Shown here: one piece after another, positions 21,280-32,112 of the stretch
Layout of the letters: the number at the start of each line of letters is the position of its first letter
Position numbering within the stretch: the stretch's first letter is position 1
Assembly: GCF_050003625.1 (NCBI RefSeq)
Contig: NC_134398.1
Span: 71,060,891-71,124,890 of the forward strand
DNA: 64,000 bases
Source: Haematobia irritans
Lineage: Eukaryota; Arthropoda; Insecta; Diptera; Muscidae
Direction of reading: 5' to 3'
Position numbers and translations under genes: made by a program
Notes under the pieces: model-generated
Databases searched by the model: none
What the model was told of the DNA's origin: nothing
The model's input: the letters and a program-made list of their open reading frames with translations, nothing else

Positions 21280-22036
21280 CAAGTATATACGGCCGTAATT
21301 TCGGCCAGGCCGAAGCTTATGTACCCTCCATCATGGATTGCTTAGAAACTTTTTCTAAACACTGCCATCCACAATCGAATGACCTAAGTTGCGGTAACGC
21401 TAGCCGATGGCAAGGTATCTTAAAACCTCCTAACACCATCTTCTAAATTGTATGTAAGTCCATACGTGGTATATATTAAATCCAAAAAGATCGATCCAAT
21501 ACGTATATAATTCAGTTTGAAAAAGTAGAAATAAAATTTTAACAAAATTTTCGATAGAAATAAAATTTTCACAAAATTTTCTATAGAAATAAAAATTTTG
21601 ACAAAATTTTCTATAGAAAGAAAATTTTGACAAAAATTTCTACAGAAATAAAATTTAAACAAGTATATACGGCCGTAAGTTCGGCCAGGCCGAAGCTTAT
21701 GTACCCTCCATCATGGATTGCTTAGAAACTTTTTCTAAACACTGCCATCCACAATCGAATGACCTAAGTTGCGGTAACGCTAGCCGATGGCAAGGTATCT
21801 TAAAACCTCCTAACACCATCTTCTAAATTGTATGTAAGTCCATACGTGGTATATATTAAATCCAAAAAGATCGATTCAATACGTATATAATTCAGTTTGA
21901 AAAAGTAGAAATAAAATTTTAACAAAATTTTCGATAGAAATAAAATTTTCACAAAATTTTCTATAGAAATAAAAATTTTGACAAAATTTTCTATAGAAAG
22001 AAAATTTTGACAAAAATTTCTACAGAAATAAAATTT
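21280..22036 (-). repeat. Tandem duplication of the G element head (2 x ~380 bp)
   Basis: 21280-21659 and 21660-22036 are collinear and differ at only two positions that I can see (TAATTTCGG versus TAAGTTCGG, and GATCGATCCAA versus GATCGATTCAA). Each unit contains the hairpin terminus and the first ~30-bp repeats. Identity far above that of neighbouring repeats implies a recent event or an assembly duplication. Confidence 0.9.
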
Positions 22037-22329
22037 AAAAAAAATTTTCTATAGAAATAAAATCTTGGTAGATTATTTTTGGCTCGAGTGGCAACCATGA
22101 TTATGAACCGAATAAAATTTGAACACAATTTTCTATAGAAATAAAATTTTGACAACATTTTTTATAGAAATAAAATTCTGACAATGATGAAAATTTTATT
22201 ATGAACCGAATAAAATTTTAACAAAATTTTCTCTAGAAATAAAATTTTGACAAAATTTTCTATAGAAATAAAAATTTGGTAGATTATTTTTGGCTCTAGT
22301 GGCAACCATGATTATGAACCGATATGGAC

Positions 22330-23250
22330 CAATTTTTGTGTCATTGGACCAATTTTGATATGGTTGTTAGCGACCATATACTAACACCACGTTCCTAATT
22401 TGAACCGGATCGGATGAATTTTGCTCCTCCAAGAGGCTCCGGAGGTCAAATCTGGAGAACGTTTTATATGGGGGCTATATATAATTATGGACCAATTCTG
22501 CCACGGTTGTTAAAGATCATATACTTACACCATGTTCCAAATTACAACCGGATTGGATGAAATTTGCTTCTGTTGGAGACTTCGCAAGCCAAATCTGGGG
22601 ATCGGTTTATATGGGGGCTATATATAATTATGAACCGATGTGGACCAATTTTTGCATGGTTGTTAGAGACCATATACCAATATAATGTACCAAATTTCAG
22701 ACGGATCGGATGAAATTTGCTTCTCTTTGAGGCTCCGCAACCCAAATCTGGGGATCGGTTTATAGGGGGGCTATATATATAATTAAGGACCGATATGGAC
22801 CAATTTTTGCATGGTTGTTAGAGACCATATACCAACATCATGTGCCAAATTTCAGCCGGATCGGATGAAATTATCTTCTCTTTGAGGCTCGGCAAGCCAA
22901 ATCTGGGGATCGGTTTATATGGGGGCTATATATAATTATGGACCGATGTGAACCAATTTTTGCGCGGTTGTTAGAGACCATATACCAACACCATGTACCA
23001 AATTTCAGCCGGATCGGATGAAATTTGCTCCTCTTTTAGGCTCCGCAACCCAAATCTGGGGATCGGTTTATATGGGGGCTATATATAATTATGGACCGAT
23101 GTGGACCAATTTTTGCATGGTTGTTAGAGACCATATACCAACACCATATACCAAATTTCAGCCGGATCGGATGAAATATGCTTCTTTTAGAGGCTCCACA
23201 AGCCAAATCTGAGGGTCCCTTTATATGGGGGCTATACGTAAAAGTGGACC
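22330..23250 (-). repeat. ~150-bp tandem units of the G element
   Basis: About six units carrying TATATGGGGGCTATATATAA, GACC(A/G)AT.TGGACCAATTTT, AGAGACCATATACCAAC and GCCGGATCGGATGAAATTTG. TATATGGG words fall near 22466, 22610, 22757, 22917, 23067 and 23222, i.e. steps of about 145-160 bp. The motif order parallels the F unit. Confidence 0.8.
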
Positions 23251-23535
23251 GATATGACCCATTTTCAATACCATCCGACCTACATCGATAACAACTACTT
23301 GTGCCAAGTTTCAAGTCGATAGCTTGTTTCGTTCGGAAGTTAGCGTGATTTCAACAGACGGACGGACATGCTTAGATCGACTCAGAATTTCACCACGACC
23401 CAGAATATATATACTTTATGGGGTCTTAGAGCATTATTTCGATGTGTTACAAACGGAATGACAAAGTTAATATACCCCCATCCTATGATGGATGGTATAA
23501 TAATATACCCCCATCCTATGATGGAGGGTATAAAA

Positions 23536-23747
23536 ATGGTAAAAAAAATCTATGCTACGCGCGGTCAATCGAATGTTAAATTCTTCAAAATACTAAGTTT
23601 CATTGGAAAGGGTGCAGGACATGAAAAGGTATTCCGGCTAGCTATGCATATGTGGTGTGGTTCTCTGGTCCAAATACAAAAATTGTAAATATAATCGAAT
23701 ACCTTACAGTTCACGACAGACCATCTCTGCATAACATTGCCCTATGG
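23536..23747. other. Apparently unique DNA upstream of the host exon
   Basis: No repeat family recognised and no convincing frame. It continues, across the hAT MITE, into the flank at 24254. Confidence 0.45.
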
Positions 23748-24253
23748 TAGAGGTGTGCACGTGAGTAATATTTTGCTCACGTTCACGCACACTCACGACG
23801 GAGAAATCTTATTCACGCACACTCACGCACGATATTTTTAGGTAGGACTCACGCTCACGCACGTTCACGAAAAGAAAATTTGTACTCACGCACGAAAATC
23901 TTTTAAATGTCGTGACTCACGAAAAACCGCGTAACTCACGATTAATTTAATGATTATTTTACCTATAGAACCTGACTAAAAACATGAGTATGATTAAACA
24001 CGAGAGAGTTATAAAACTCTTAACACCTAGGATGTCACTAAAATTATAAATGAACTCAACTCGTAAGCGCTTTATGTTCGTAAGCGGGATTATTTTCGTG
24101 AGCGTGTTTTTCCGAAATTTTGTACTCACGCACACTCATGACGATACCATTTTGGTGACTCACGCTCACGCACGACATTTGGTTAGTTAATCACGCTCAC
24201 GCCGCTGCCGTCAGCGTGAGTCACGAGAATTTCGTGTCACGTGCACACCTCTA
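23748..24253. mobile_element. hAT MITE family J, complete
   Basis: About 506 bp with inverted termini TAGAGGTGTGCACGTGA and TCACGTGCACACCTCTA and a perfect 8-bp target duplication CCCTATGG (23740-23747 and 24254-24261), as expected of hAT transposons. The interior is made of short CACG-rich words (CTCACGCACACTCACG, CACGCTCACGCACG) in both orientations. It has no coding capacity and is inserted about 520 bp upstream of the host exon's ATG. Confidence 0.9.
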
Positions 24254-24769
24254 CCCTATGGTCGCTGGTCATCTAAGCTTCTTCTTTTTTCTGTGAACTT
24301 ACGTTCACCGCATTGAATAGCCCTTTACCTGTACTTTGACCCACTGTACCAATGCAGTGATTGCGATGGCTGCTGCTGAGATCCCCCATGCACATAACAA
24401 CTACAACTACACAGCAACAGGCAGCAATCCCAATGTTTGTATCAATTTGTTGAATAAACAGAACAACCCAACGCTGGAACAAATCGATCGATGATCGTTG
24501 CTATAGGCATTTCAGTGCGATGTGGGACGTCTTACACATCGATTTGATTTTTTAGTAATACCAGCGAAACGGAAACCACACAATCGGATTATCTTCAAGT
24601 TTGTGAAACGAATAAATTTACGAATATTGAAAAGGCGGCGGTAAAATAAAACATCCTTAAGAAATATACGAAGAAATTGTAAATGTAAAAATGCGGAATT
24701 AAAAACAAAAAAGCATGAAGTGATGTGTTTTATTTCAAGCAATACCAATTGATTAAGCATCCAAGTGAA
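24254..24769 (+). promoter_or_regulatory. Probable 5' flank/5' UTR of the host exon
   Basis: Non-repetitive sequence directly upstream of the predicted start. It includes ACAACTACAACTACACAGCA, an initiator-like TTCAGTG (A at 24514) and ATCGATCGATGATCG at about 24483-24497. I see no TATA box at -30 of that initiator and no good downstream promoter element, so the transcription start is only a suggestion. Several upstream ATGs lie between 24514 and 24770. Part may be intron or far-upstream DNA. Confidence 0.35.
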
Positions 24770-25406
24770 ATGATATCAAAACAACAACAAAATATGGTCA
24801 TACTTGATGAGGAAATAAATTTTGTGCAATCCACCAAAATGCAGGATATGCCCACTAATCTAAGTTTGGATAAAAATAATCAAAATTGTGATAATGAAAA
24901 AGCGAAAGAGCAAGATCAAATTTCAAAATCCCCAAAGGTGACCTCGATAAATTCAGAGCTTCAAATCTCTGAAGAATTAAGAGAAAAATATGATAATACA
25001 GGTAGAAAAATTACGGTGACAACAACTGCCAATGAAGATCAAGTCAAAGAGTTTGCCAGTGAAACAAGAATTCAACTCAGTTTTAGTGTCGATCGGTTAT
25101 TGAGTAATAAAACAATGCCCGGGGAATCCCTTCGGCAACAGGATCACAAAACCCTGGATAGTGGTGATAATCAATGTTGTGGCGAAATGAATAACGGCTA
25201 CTCGTGTTGTTCTCTGCCAAATTGTCTTGTCAATTCATCAGCCTCAAATCCATCAATGACAACAAATCACCTAGCGCCGGGAAATACATTTCCGAATACA
25301 ATGGATGAAGATATGCATACAATGTCCGCTCCTCAAAATGTTATGGATTTTAAATCGATTGTTAGACCCACTCCGATGAGAGCTATGGGAAATAATGCAG
25401 AGCAAG
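24770..25406 (+). CDS. Host gene, first coding exon; transcription-factor-like N-terminus with eh1-like motif
   Basis: The longest credible host frame in the window. I start at ATG 24770 (MISKQQQNMV, purine at -3). The frame is open further upstream but only from non-ATG codons. About 212 codons end at AGCAAG|GTAGGC, a plausible 5' splice site (GT at 25407-25408, phase 1); read-through stops at 25444. The protein is hydrophilic and of low complexity, rich in Asn, Ser, Gln and Asp, with FSVDRLL at about residues 105-111 (codons 25082-25102). That resembles the engrailed homology 1 motif through which homeodomain, T-box and forkhead factors recruit the repressor Groucho. A Cys cluster (QCCGEMNNGYSCCSLPNC) follows. 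No DNA-binding domain lies in this exon; it would be in later exons, not found here. The specific gene was not recognised. Codon content and lack of repeats set it apart from its surroundings. Confidence 0.62.
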
Positions 25407-26138
25407 GTAGGCTTTACAAATATTTTAAAATAAAATTTGCATAAAGAAAACTCACCAAATATGAGGAATAAACAGAATAACGAACACCAGGGATGTAAAA
25501 GTTGGTACAATTGTACTAAAATTGGTACATTCTATATGCAAAAAGTACAATGGTACTACAATGACCAATTTCGTTCAATTTGAAATATTTAGCGGTCTCA
25601 TCGACAGAAAATACAAACCAATCCCAGCAAAAACTTGTTGAAGAAAATACAAGCAGCACTTAACCTTGCAAAGAATTCATCGATGAATTTATAAAGAAAT
25701 GTCCCACTTAAATGCGCTTCTTCTATGTATGAATTTCAACGCTTTCGGAAGCACACATTATGTATGTGGGGAGGATGAAATCGTAACTTGCCACATAGTT
25801 CGTAAGAAGTCGTGATAAAATACACAAATAACTCTTCTTTACAGGAGTGCAATCTTGTAAGCGCTAATTTCAACAACGCCATTATTTACATAGTTTAAGT
25901 ATGGTGTTCGTTTTATATGCATAGAATAAAGCGCTGCATTCTGCACTAAAAATGTTGTGAGGAAATGTAGTGTCTACAGTATGGACATTATAATTTTAAT
26001 TTTAAAAGTCTAGAGATTTTAAAAAGATATTTAAAAAATTTTGTCTACAGGTTTTAAAAAGATATTTAATAATTTTGGGGACTGAAAACGCGTATTTCGT
26101 AATATCTCTCCTTAACAAAATGGGTTAACACCTATAGG
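25407..26138 (+). other. Putative first intron, proximal part
   Basis: Begins with the donor GTAGGC. Contains GGTACAATTGTACTAAAATT-type words (25502-25550) and short duplicated phrases (AGATTTTAAAAAGATATTTA then TTTTAAAAAGATATTTAATA, 26013-26070). No acceptor or second coding exon was found before the SINE at 26139. Confidence 0.4.
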
Positions 26139-26471
26139 TTAGGTTAGGTTAGGTGGCAGCCCGATGTATCAGGCTCACTTAGACTATTCAGTCCATTGTG
26201 ATACCACATTGGTGAACTTCTCTCTTATCACTGAGTGCTGCCCGATTCCATGTTATGCTCGATGACATGGGACCTCTTTTTATAGCCGAGTCCGAATGGC
26301 GTTCCGCATTGCAGTGAAATCACTTAGAGAAGCGTTTAAAACCCTCAGAAATGTCACCAGCATTACAGAGGTGGGATAATCCACCGCTGAAAACACTTTT
26401 TGGTGTTCGGTCGAAGCAGGAATCGAACCCACGACCTTGTGTATGCAAGGCGGGCATGCTAACCATTGCAC
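26139..26471 (-). mobile_element. tRNA-derived SINE, near full length
   Basis: Minus-strand copy: (TTAGG)n tail at the left, body, then head with the complement of the B box (GGAATCGAACCC) and CAAGGCGGGCATGCTAACC. Target duplication CCTATAGG at 26131-26138 and 26472-26479. The 5'-most head bases (GGGAGCCACC) are missing. Confidence 0.9.
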
Positions 26472-26479
26472 CCTATAGG

Positions 26480-26764
26480 GAACTTTTGTTTTCAAAAACT
26501 AAAATATGTAAAATTGTCGCGAGTATTACTAAAGTAGATACAATTTGTATCCAAAAGTAAATTTTTGGTTCTCTTTGCTACAATTGAAAATTTTGATCTT
26601 CCTGACGAACACATTGGCCAAATATTTGAGCATTTTAAAATGCGACACCACAACAAATAAACATTTATAAATGATATTCGTTTTGTAAAACAAACCTTTG
26701 GTTAAATATTATTAAGCTATATGTCCTGAAAATTGAAATTTAATTAAAAAATAAATAAAAAAGG
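26480..26764. other. Anonymous intronic/intergenic DNA
   Basis: AT-rich; no gene or repeat recognised. Confidence 0.4.
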
Positions 26765-27735
26765 GAATACCACAGTTTAACATATACTCCCAAACATATT
26801 TTGCTTCAAGCATATACATTTTTGGGTATTGCCCAAACATTTATATGTTTGATCTCTACCAATATATAATATGTTTGAAAGCATATTGGTCTAAACAATA
26901 TATGTTTGGGTAGTCTAAGTTCCAAACATTTTGTATTTTTGCATCCAAATTCAATAATGTTGTCTTCCAAAAAACAATACGTTATAATGTGACCATATAA
27001 TATGTTTGGAAGCATTTTGCACCCAAAAATATTATATGCTTAAAAAAATTCTCCCAAACAATATTGTGCTCAAAACTTTATTTATTTATTTATATATTTA
27101 CAATCATAATGAATTATGAAAATAAACAGGTAATATAGGTGCTAGCAACATAGGTTTTCGACCTGAATGCTCAAAATTTTGTTTCTGCCCAATTGTATAT
27201 TCCCCGACATCTTTCTCACTTCCACGAGATTTTTTAGTTTTTAGCACCCTTTTCTGTAATACAAACATTGTAGAAGAAATTATTCAATTTTATGATTTTT
27301 TTTTATTTTAATTTTACCTTTTGCCGGACGGGGATTCGAACAGCGGACCACACAGTTTGTAAGGATGAAAGAAGTAGCTGATCAATTGCCGAAGGAAAAA
27401 TAAAATGTTAATTTTGTAATAACAAGCAACAACCACCAACTTAATTCAATATCGCTCCTTGTTAAATAGCGGCCCAAGCTACTAAACACATATATGTTTA
27501 TAGGCTATTTCTAAATTAATATATGTTTGCATCCAAGCATATTATATTTACAAACATTTTATGTCCCAAACATAATATGTTCTAACATATTAACATATAT
27601 GTCCCAAACATGTTATGCTAGTTTATGAACATTATATGCTTGCACTCAAAAATATTGTGTTTAAAAATTTGTGTTCCAAACATATAATGTTTATAGCCAA
27701 ACATATGAAAAACAGTCTTTTTCATCCGTGTATGC
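26765..27735 (+). mobile_element. MITE family I, copy I1 with embedded SINE-2
   Basis: Rich in AAACATAT(A)ATGTTTG words. The right end matches TTTTTCATCCGTGTA, the counterpart of TACACGGACGAAAAAGACTG at 43091. The left part (CCAAACATATTTTGCTTCAAG then CATATA) matches the start of the copy at 36474. A tRNA-derived SINE-2 module lies inside (27195-27375, minus). Non-coding. Confidence 0.7.
27195..27375 (-). mobile_element. SINE-2: tRNA-like head plus conserved tail
   Basis: On the minus strand: a tRNA-like head with B-box-like GTTCGAATCCC and AACTGTGTGGTCC, then AAAGGTAAAATTAAAAT and a tail with TTGTATTACAGAAAAGGGTG and CTCGTGGAAGTGAGAAAG. The same head-tail combination recurs at 51632-51800 and 61405-61620. 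Confidence 0.65.
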
Positions 27736-27754
27736 TTAGGTCAATGACAAGTGT

Positions 27755-27885
27755 CACCAGCATGTCCTGAAAATTGAAGGGGGTATAATCCATCGCTGAA
27801 AAACATTTTGGTATTCGGTTGAAACTTGAACCAACGAGCCTTTGTATGCTAAGCGGGCTTGCTAGCCAATACATCATAGTGGGTC
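27755..27885 (-). mobile_element. Main SINE family, old fragment
   Basis: Complement of body and head: CACCAGCATGTCCTGAAAAT, TCGCTGAAAAACATTTTGGT, GTATGCTAAGCGGGCTTGCT. Diverged, without tail. Confidence 0.6.
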
Positions 27886-27974
27886 GCATATTTGACCAAT
27901 ATGAGTGTCCAACTTTTCCAAAGAAAAATTTGGTTAATTTTACAAAATCGCAAGAATGTCTTTAGTGCTATGCG

Positions 27975-28108
27975 AAGTCCAAGATGTGTTTAATTTTTTT
28001 TTATTAGAGTAAAGCAAACTTTCTCCAAACATAATAATTCCATGAACTAAAATAAAGTTACATTGGCTTTAGAGAGTTCACTTTTTTTTTTGATTGTGCA
28101 GTTTTCGA
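27975..28108 (-). mobile_element. MITE family C, terminal fragment
   Basis: Minus-strand match to the left 130 bp of the 45064-45540 copy: AACTTTCTCCAAACATAATA, CATGAACTAAAATAAAGTTA, GAGAGTTCACTTTTTTTTTT. Confidence 0.7.
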
Positions 28109-29154
28109 ATAATTGAATACCGTTTTCGAAAAATACTTCTAACAGGAAATACGAGTTAAACATGTTTCTTCGTTTGACGGTGTCGACGGATCCTTTTTTG
28201 ATTTCTATAAAATATCTGCCCGGTGCGACTGTACTATAAAGAATACGATTTCGGTACAGGAACTTTTAATTTATTATATAATACTCATATACATGGGGGA
28301 TATTAAGGTACTTCTAACCTAGCAGACACAATGTGATATATGTTACGTATTATCAGTAAATGCCTGATAATGTTTGACATTTCTATCATTTTGAATGATA
28401 GACTTTCAACTTTTGCAATTTCGGGTTCTGAAGAAATTGACTTGTAGACAGTTTAAAAATTTAGAAATGTCGATCTTCGACTTTTGCGATTACAAACTTT
28501 TTACTTACTTCTCAATATAGCCATATGGAATAACGATAGGCAAAAATTTTTTCTTTCCTTATTAAGCCTAGTTCTAAGACCACGTTCTCATGCGAAAAGC
28601 TGCTTTAATTGCGAAAGCATTGTTTTGAGTTTTTCAAACACATATTAATGCAACTATAGAATTTAAGCAAGGAAAAATAGGCACGATTTTGAAGACACGT
28701 GTATTGTACATGGAATTTCTTATTACTTTGCTTTTTATTTGAAGATAAATAAATAAATGAATAAATAATTGCCACGTAGATATGCAACAATAATATTTAG
28801 TGGAGAGTTCAAAGCTACCTAATAAGAAATTCTAGTGTGGTTGTATAAACTGCCACCTTGCAAAGAAATTCTAAGTCACCTGCTAGTTTGGATCCCCAAT
28901 TTGTGACCCGGAAGTAGTGAAAACTTGGATCATCTCCAAGGAATTTTACATGGACTTGTCATAGGACGGAAGTACTCGATTTTTGGATCCTTTTCATTGC
29001 TTTAGAAGTTGTGACATGGAAGTTCATTTGGATGAAGAAATTTAAAAACCTAAACAACACAAAAAAAATCCAATTTCACTTTTTATTTTTATCAGTATTT
29101 TTTGTTACGCTTCTATTTGCTTATTTTCTAATTTTTACAAATTGAAAAACTTCT
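28109..29154. other. Anonymous DNA with an L-type relic
   Basis: No gene. Around 28880-29050, words such as GACCCGGAAGTAGTG, GTCATAGGACGGAAGT and TTGGATCCTTTTCATTGCTT are related to repeat L (39127, 58543) and to 60480-60565, indicating a decayed copy. The remainder is unassigned. Confidence 0.4.
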
Positions 29155-29237
29155 TCGCTTCCACCGGGGTTTGAACCTGGGTCTGTTGGCACCATAACAG
29201 AACGCCTTAGCACACTCAGCCACAAACGCCTTGGAAC
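29155..29237 (-). mobile_element. tRNA-like sequence with leader-type tRNA features
   Basis: On the minus strand: TGGCTGAGTGTGCTAAGGCG (A-box-like, Leu/Ser-type D arm), a mid part GTTATGGTGCC, and CAGGTTCAAACCCCGGTGG (B box). The ends do not pair as a standard 7-bp acceptor stem and no T-run terminator follows closely, so it is better read as a tRNA-derived SINE head or tRNA relic than a tRNA gene. Confidence 0.5.
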
Positions 29238-30289
29238 ACGATGAATGAAAACGTATATTCAAATGTTTGTGATATGAACCTAATATGATACCACGGACCT
29301 AATAAAATAATCGTAATTTACAAAAACCTTCTCACAAGAACTTGCATGGAAGTGAATAATTTTTTTATTATTATTTTTACTGTTTTTATTGATGTTCTAT
29401 TCTTTTTTGCGAAATTTAATTTTCCAAAATTTTAGTGTACACTTAAAACGGTCTATTTCGCTTTAATGGAAATGTTTGTGGACTTGTCCAAAAGGACTGC
29501 ATCGGAAGTTGAAAAAATTATGGAGGATTTTGGGATGCGCTTTAAAAGAAATGTTTGAGGAACAAGGTCCATTTTTCGTTGGGTTCTCAAGAGATATTGA
29601 ATTGATATTTGGATCAAAAATATGAACAATTCTGAAATATAGGCTAAAATTCATTAGAGGCTATTTCATCTTCAATTTATTTGAAATTAATAAAACATGT
29701 TTCACTTTGCATTAAAAAATACATTGATCTAAAGCAAAAAATATTTTAGGACACACAATTTTCACAATATTAAGGACCAATTTCTTTAAAAAAATTGTTA
29801 TTAGGGGAAGTTCGTAATATTTGCTTTGTTTTCATTAAATTGTGAACACAAATCTTTGAAATTTGCATCCCTTCGTTAAAGACGCATGTCTTTATAGAAA
29901 GATAATTTTTCCCTAAATCAAAGAAAACCATTTTTATTTTAAAGAAATAAAATAAATATTGAATCTATAGATTAAAGATAAAAAACTACAAAAATGAGCT
30001 AAGACTTATTTTGAGGAATTGACATGAATTGATCCAAACTGATTTAACGTTTATTTATTTTGAGCTGTTCAAGGCGGTACTATGTTTCGGATTTTTGTCG
30101 TTTGTGGTACTTGGTTCTTTTCGAACCGAAACACTTACACTACCGTATTAATTCATGTTAAATCTTTCCATATGTTGAGTTTAATTAGTTTCATAATATC
30201 GAGCCAATTTGCAATGTGAGTTAATAAATAATTTATTAAATAGAATGTTTTGTATGAATTTATAATACAAACACGGAAAATATACGAAA
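29238..30289. other. Anonymous AT-rich DNA
   Basis: No gene seen. 29455-29520 shares GGACTTGTCCAAAAGG/ATCGGAAGTTG words loosely with repeat L. Confidence 0.35.
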
Positions 30290-30584
30290 GACTAAATAAG
30301 ATGTTATTTTCTGTAGAAATTTTCTTCATCCTAATGAAATGTTCTTTATTGCAAGTATGTCTCAAAATTTTTATGAACTAATAAATTTCCATGCCCGTAC
30401 AAAACTTCAAGGCACTAATCACCCCAAACATGTTTCAAGAGCAAAATGTTATGTTTGCTCGGTGAATATTGCAGTAAAAAATTCAAAAATGTCAGTAAAT
30501 TGTTCTAATTCCAACAACGCAAAAAATTTATAACAATACGAGGGCGGTTCGGAAACTTCTTAGCCTATCAACGAAAGAGAATAC

Positions 30585-31090
30585 TCAGAAAAAAATTTCC
30601 GTAGTTAAACTAACGCCAAATTTAACTTATTTTTATTGCAAAAAAATTATTTGTTTGTAGTTCAATTTTATTATTTTTTACGAAACTTTCCACAGTCCAA
30701 TGAAATGTCCGTTTTTTTTAAGTATGTCTCAAACATGCTATGAACTAAACGCGAGTATAAAGTTCAATGACCGCACACATAAGTTCATTTTGAATTAAAA
30801 CAAATGAAAATTTTCGTACGATTCCCAAAAATAGTAAGAATGAACTAGTGTATGGTTAAAATGGTCATGATTTGGCGCCAATGATTTTCTTATTTACTTT
30901 TAGTAAATTTTTTCTTCAATGAGAGGGAGTAATTTCGAGAACAACAGTTAAAAAGTACAACATGGTACTAAATTTTCCTGGTTTTAACAACACTTCATGG
31001 AAATCTCAAAACATGGAGTGCAAAACAGTTCAATTTTCACGCTAGGTAGTTCATTCTTCCTATAAAACCCTTTAATTTTTTTCGGTGCAG
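30585..31090 (+). mobile_element. MITE family B nested inside the mariner
   Basis: Bounded by CAGAAAAAAATTTCCGTAG and TTTAATTTTTTTCGGTGCAG. The interior matches 49384-49872 in reverse (AGTATGTCTCAAA, GTACGATTCCCAAAAATAGT, ATGATTTGGCGCCAATGATT, GGAAATCTCAAAACATGGAG). It separates the mariner's left terminal repeat from the end of the transposase frame. Confidence 0.82.
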
Positions 31091-31110
31091 TTAGTTTTTC
31101 AAAAATATTT

Positions 31111-32112
31111 TTATTTTTCAATATAATCCCATAAAACATCAATACACTTGGTCCAACGCTTTTTTAGCAATTCTATCCCTTGATTAAAATAGTTTTCCTC
31201 AAGGTCTTCAAAATAGTGGTTTACAACTGTAATTGCATCTTCATTTGAGGTAAAACGCTTGCCAGCAAGGATTTTTTGTTAGATTTGGGAACAAGTAAAA
31301 GTCGCTGGCAGCTAACTCAGGAGAATTAGGTGGGTGGTCAAGCAACTCGTACTTAAATTCGTTGATTTTAGCCTTTGTTAAAACACTCTTGTGCGCTGGT
31401 GCGTTGTCTTGATGACAAATTATTTTTTGTGTTGTAAGCCAGGACGTTTTTCTCGAATTTGTACATTTATTTGATCCAAAAGGTTGCAATAGTACTCTGA
31501 ATTTATTGTTTTACCCTTGTGCAGATAGTCAATCAATAAAATACCTTTGAAATCCCAAAAAACCGTTGCCATAACCTTACCAGCCTTCTTTGGGGCACTT
31601 CCTACAGCTTCAGTCCATTGTTTGGATTGTTCTTTTGTCTCTGGAGTATAGTGGTGGATCCATGTCTCATCAACAGTTATGAAACGACGCTTAAAATCCA
31701 TTTTATTTCGCTTAAAACGATCCAAACAAGCTTGAGAAATGTTCATTCTTATGCGTTTATGATCGACTGTTAACAAATGCGGCACCCATCTTGCAGAAAG
31801 CTTCTCCATCTGTAGTTCTTCATGCAAAATTAAATGGACTCGATCATTTAGCAATTTCACGCACTTTTATTCGTCGATCATTTAATACCATATCTTGCAC
31901 TTTGGCTACAATTTCTGTTGTTATTGCTGTTTTTGGACGTCCACTACGTGGTTCATCTTCAATGCTTGTACGACCACGTTTAAATTCAGCAACCCAATTT
32001 TTTACTGTTGCATATGAAGGAGCACTTTCACCTAACAAATTCACCATATCCGTCCCGATAAACCTTTTTTATGTAAATATTTAATGACAGCACGCATTTC
32101 TAATTTTTCCAT
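31111..32112 (-). pseudogene. mariner transposase, frameshifted
   Basis: Spans a normal mariner length, about 334 codons, from ATG at 32112 (MEKLEMRAVIKYLHKKG) to TAA at 31111. DNA-binding region: APSYATVKNWVAEFKRGR and the DEPRSGRPKTA linker motif. Catalytic region: ITVDETWIHHY (first D), ICHQDNAPAHKS (second D) and PPNSPELAASDFYLF (third D, 34 residues after the second), i.e. the mariner DD34D triad. The frame is broken at least three times: near 32055 (before DMVNLLGES), near 31850 (before LLNDRVHL) and near 31435 (before ICHQDNAP). All three aspartates remain, but no continuous protein can be made. Sequence reminiscent of the irritans/cecropia-like mariners; subfamily not certain. Confidence 0.9.

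Larger units (their letters stand above)
21277..23535 (-). mobile_element. Helentron-like element G with internal repeats
   Basis: Same blueprint as F. The left end is ACAAGTATATACGGCCG, then a hairpin (TTCGGCCAGGCCGAA) and TATGTACCCTCCATCATGG. The right end is TATACCCCCATCCTATGATG then GAGGGTATAAAAA. Next to the right end is AGACGGACGGACATGC then TTAGATCGACTCAGAATTTC, homologous in position and sequence to F (GGACATCGCTAAATCGACTC). Inside are a 380-bp tandem duplication, ~30-bp CTATAGAAATAAAATTTTGA repeats, and about six ~150-bp units. The right-terminal hairpin unit is itself duplicated (about 23469-23499 and 23502-23533). Non-coding. Confidence 0.72.

Noticed and set aside
21500..22300. 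CRISPR-like array (regular ~30-bp repeats)
   Set aside because: No unique spacers; units are contiguous CTATAGAAATAAAATTTTGA tandem repeats in an insect genome.
22320..23300. Short frames in both strands of the G repeats (e.g. 22542-22745, 23036-23314)
   Set aside because: They repeat the same ~50-residue pattern once per ~150-bp unit and are products of the tandem array.
24514..24545. Confident core promoter (Inr plus DPE) for the host exon
   Set aside because: TTCAGTG fits an initiator, but the +28 to +33 bases do not match a DPE and no TATA box is present, so it stays a low-confidence remark.
24725..24769. Upstream extension of the host exon frame
   Set aside because: The frame is open from 24725 but begins at GTG; the in-frame ATG at 24770 has an acceptable context.
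29155..29237. Functional tRNA-Leu/Ser gene
   Set aside because: Internal promoter boxes look good, but acceptor ends do not pair and no nearby T-run terminator is seen.
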